Below, in pieces: positions 62,701-64,000 of a DNA stretch of 64,000 nt; position 1 is the first letter of the stretch; each line of letters starts with the position of its first letter. The notes beneath the pieces were generated by a model that saw only the letters and a program-made list of their open reading frames with translations, made no database searches and was not told the DNA's origin. Position numbers and translations under genes: made by a program. The DNA comes from Urinicoccus massiliensis (lineage in GTDB: Bacteria > Bacillota > Clostridia > Tissierellales > Peptoniphilaceae): assembly GCF_900120405.1 (NCBI RefSeq), contig NZ_LT635492.1, positions 391,478 to 455,477 of the forward strand, written 5' to 3'.

Positions 62701-64000
62701 TTATAGGTTTCTCAATTTTCTTAAAATCATCTTTTGTTCTACTTGGGCAACCAGTCTTCTTGTATAGTCTACAGTATCTGGGTTTACACTCATGGAGGTA
62801 ATGCCTGCTTCTACCAAGAATTCTGCAAATTCTGGATATTGGCTTGGTCCTTGACCACAAATAGAGCAGGTTGTGCCATACTTGTTACAAGCATCTACCA
62901 AGATCTTAATGGCCCGTTTAACAGCTTCATTTCGTTCGTCAAAGTAACCCATGTTATTTAGGACGCCATTGTCTCGGTCAGCCCCCATAACTAATTGGGT
63001 TAAGTCATTGGATCCAATGGAGAATCCGTCTACTAATTGGGCAAATTCTTCAGCTTGGAAGACAACAGAGGGAACTTCTGCCATGATCCAAATCTTAAAG
63101 TCCTTACCTTGTTTTAGACCTTCTTCTTCCATGATGCCCTTAACGACTTTTAATTCTTCAGGAGTCCGGACAAAGGGAAGCATGGCCACAACATTGGTCA
63201 GGCCAAATTCTTCGCGAACCTTTCGCATGGCCCGGCATTCCAAACGGAAGCCTTCTTCGTATTCAGGAGAGATATAACGAGATACGCCCCGCCATCCAAT
63301 CATGGGGTTGGCTTCGATGGGTTCTACTTCGTCCCCACCCTTTAAGCCTCTAAATTCATTGGTTCTAAAGTCACTCATCCGGACAACAATTTGTCTTGGA
63401 TAGATAGCACTTGCTACAGTGGAGATCCCTTCAGCCAACTTGTCAATCATCATTTGTCCTTGACCGGTTTTAACCAGGTACATAGGATGGGCACCAATCA
63501 TGTTGGTAAAGATAAATTCTGTCCGCATCAGGCCAATTCCATCAAAGGGAAGGTCCTTGTAGCGTTGAATTAGGCTGGGTTCTCCAAGGTTCATATAAAT
63601 CTTGGTTGCTGTAACAGGAGCAACGGCTTTTAAGAATTGTTCATTGGCAATGCCGCCAGCTTGGTTTTCTGTCTTGGCTTCTTCTTTTTCTTGAAGAACA
63701 TGGCCTTCATAGACAACTCCCCGAGTTGCATCTACAGTGATTTTTTGGTCTTCTTTAAGAATCTTTGTTCCATTCTTAGACCCAACAATACACGGAATTC
63801 CCAATTCTCTGGAAACAATGGCCGCATGGCAGGTCCGTCCACCTTCATCGGTTACAACGGCTGCAGACTTCCGCATAGCAGGAACCATGTCTGGGTTGGT
63901 CATGCCGGTAACTAGGATGTCGCCCTTTTGAATCTTGTTGATTTCATTGACATCTTTGATATGACGAACAACGCCGCGACCGATTCCGGGACTGGCTGCA
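62701..64000 (-). CDS. ppsA: Phosphoenolpyruvate synthase (pyruvate, water dikinase), C-terminal part, 5' end beyond window
   Basis: The reading frame is open to the right edge; only the C-terminal 432 residues are seen. The mobile phosphohistidine domain has [20 protein letters not shown] (about 55-74 of the visible part), then the PEP/pyruvate-binding TIM barrel: [48 protein letters not shown] and the Cys-containing [20 protein letters not shown] is typical of PEP synthase; pyruvate phosphate dikinase has GGMTSHA. The Thr before the catalytic His is the residue that PpsR phosphorylates in this family. It makes PEP for gluconeogenesis. Confidence 0.92.
   Translation of the reverse strand, partial: AASPGIGRGVVRHIKDVNEINKIQKGDILVTGMTNPDMVPAMRKSAAVVTDEGGRTCHAAIVSRELGIPCIVGSKNGTKILKEDQKITVDATRGVVYEGHVLQEKEEAKTENQAGGIANEQFLKAVAPVTATKIYMNLGEPSLIQRYKDLPFDGIGLMRTEFIFTNMIGAHPMYLVKTGQGQMMIDKLAEGISTVASAIYPRQIVVRMSDFRTNEFRGLKGGDEVEPIEANPMIGWRGVSRYISPEYEEGFRLECRAMRKVREEFGLTNVVAMLPFVRTPEELKVVKGIMEEEGLKQGKDFKIWIMAEVPSVVFQAEEFAQLVDGFSIGSNDLTQLVMGADRDNGVLNNMGYFDERNEAVKRAIKILVDACNKYGTTCSICGQGPSQYPEFAEFLVEAGITSMSVNPDTVDYTRRLVAQVEQKMILRKLRNL

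Noticed and set aside
62612-62860. N-terminal extension of the CapA frame across the ppsA terminator
   Set aside because: The extra residues are the reverse reading of ppsA and the hairpin; the lipoprotein signal starts at 62581 or 62611.
62701-64000. Calling the last gene pyruvate, phosphate dikinase
   Set aside because: The phosphohistidine motif is GGRTCHA and the barrel has MSDFRTNE, typical of PEP synthase, not the GGMTSHA form of PPDK.
1-64000. Insertion sequences, CRISPR arrays, restriction or toxin-antitoxin systems
   Set aside because: No transposase, repeat-spacer pattern, Cas, methyltransferase-endonuclease pair or toxin gene was seen; the dense housekeeping order leaves little space.

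Overview
This is a 64 kb stretch of chromosome from a low-GC Firmicute. It is almost wholly coding: about 63 protein genes and one tRNA, nearly all on the minus strand and packed in overlapping chains. Gene order closely follows Bacillus subtilis, but the sporulation genes normally found in these clusters are absent. Glycyl-tRNA synthetase is of the two-subunit type, and there are formate-THF ligase, an NfnAB-type transhydrogenase and a PEP synthase. I infer an asporogenous anaerobic member of the Clostridia/Tissierellia, possibly Peptoniphilaceae-like; the genus is not proven by what I can see.

Layout. (1) 1-13.1 kb, minus: the gmk-rpoZ-coaBC-priA-def-fmt-yugP-rsmB-rlmN-prpC-prkC-rsgA-rpe-thiN cluster (nucleotide, CoA, translation and Ser/Thr signalling functions), with rqcH divergent at 13.4-15.1 kb. 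(2) 15.2-17.7 kb: a TrpR-like regulator, fhs and purE (one-carbon and purine metabolism). (3) 17.7-34.6 kb: rpsU-yqeY / nfeD-floA-(unknown)-phoH-ybeY-dgkA/PAP2-cdd-era-recO-glyQ-glyS-ccpN-ppsR-dgt-dnaG-rpoD-trmK-nif3, the macromolecular-synthesis supercluster. (4) 34.7-48.2 kb: lepB-lepA-hemW, then the CIRCE-controlled hrcA-grpE-dnaK operon, a DEAD-box helicase gene wedged between dnaK and dnaJ, then dnaJ-prmA-rsmE-mtaB-hit. (5) 48.3-53.1 kb: rpsT (plus), holA and comEC (minus), and a divergent AlaX-like gene that has lost most of its zinc ligands. (6) 53.1-57.4 kb: proB-proA-thrC-thrB. (7) 57.5-59.8 kb: nfnA-nfnB (plus). (8) 59.9-64 kb: a more accessory stretch with a lone Gp157-type phage gene, tRNA-Leu(CAG), a TraX-family membrane protein, a CapA-type lipoprotein and the 3' two-thirds or so of PEP synthase.

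Functional links. The PEP-enzyme regulator (ppsR) with ccpN at 23-24.5 kb and a PEP-synthase-type target at the window's end suggest reversible phospho-control of pyruvate/PEP conversion. HrcA/CIRCE control applies to hrcA-grpE-dnaK, while dnaJ seems to have its own promoter. Three junctions (coaBC/priA, yqeY/nfeD, and the helicase leader) carry intrinsic terminators directly before a ribosome binding site, suggesting read-through or attenuation. No stretch over 300 bases lacks a gene. I saw no insertion sequence, CRISPR array, rRNA or known defence system. The most interesting items are the degenerate AlaX-like protein, the insulated and attenuated DEAD-box gene inside the dnaK-dnaJ pair, the DgkA-PAP2 fusion, and the unrecognised basic protein in the slot of the sporulation genes yqfC/yqfD.
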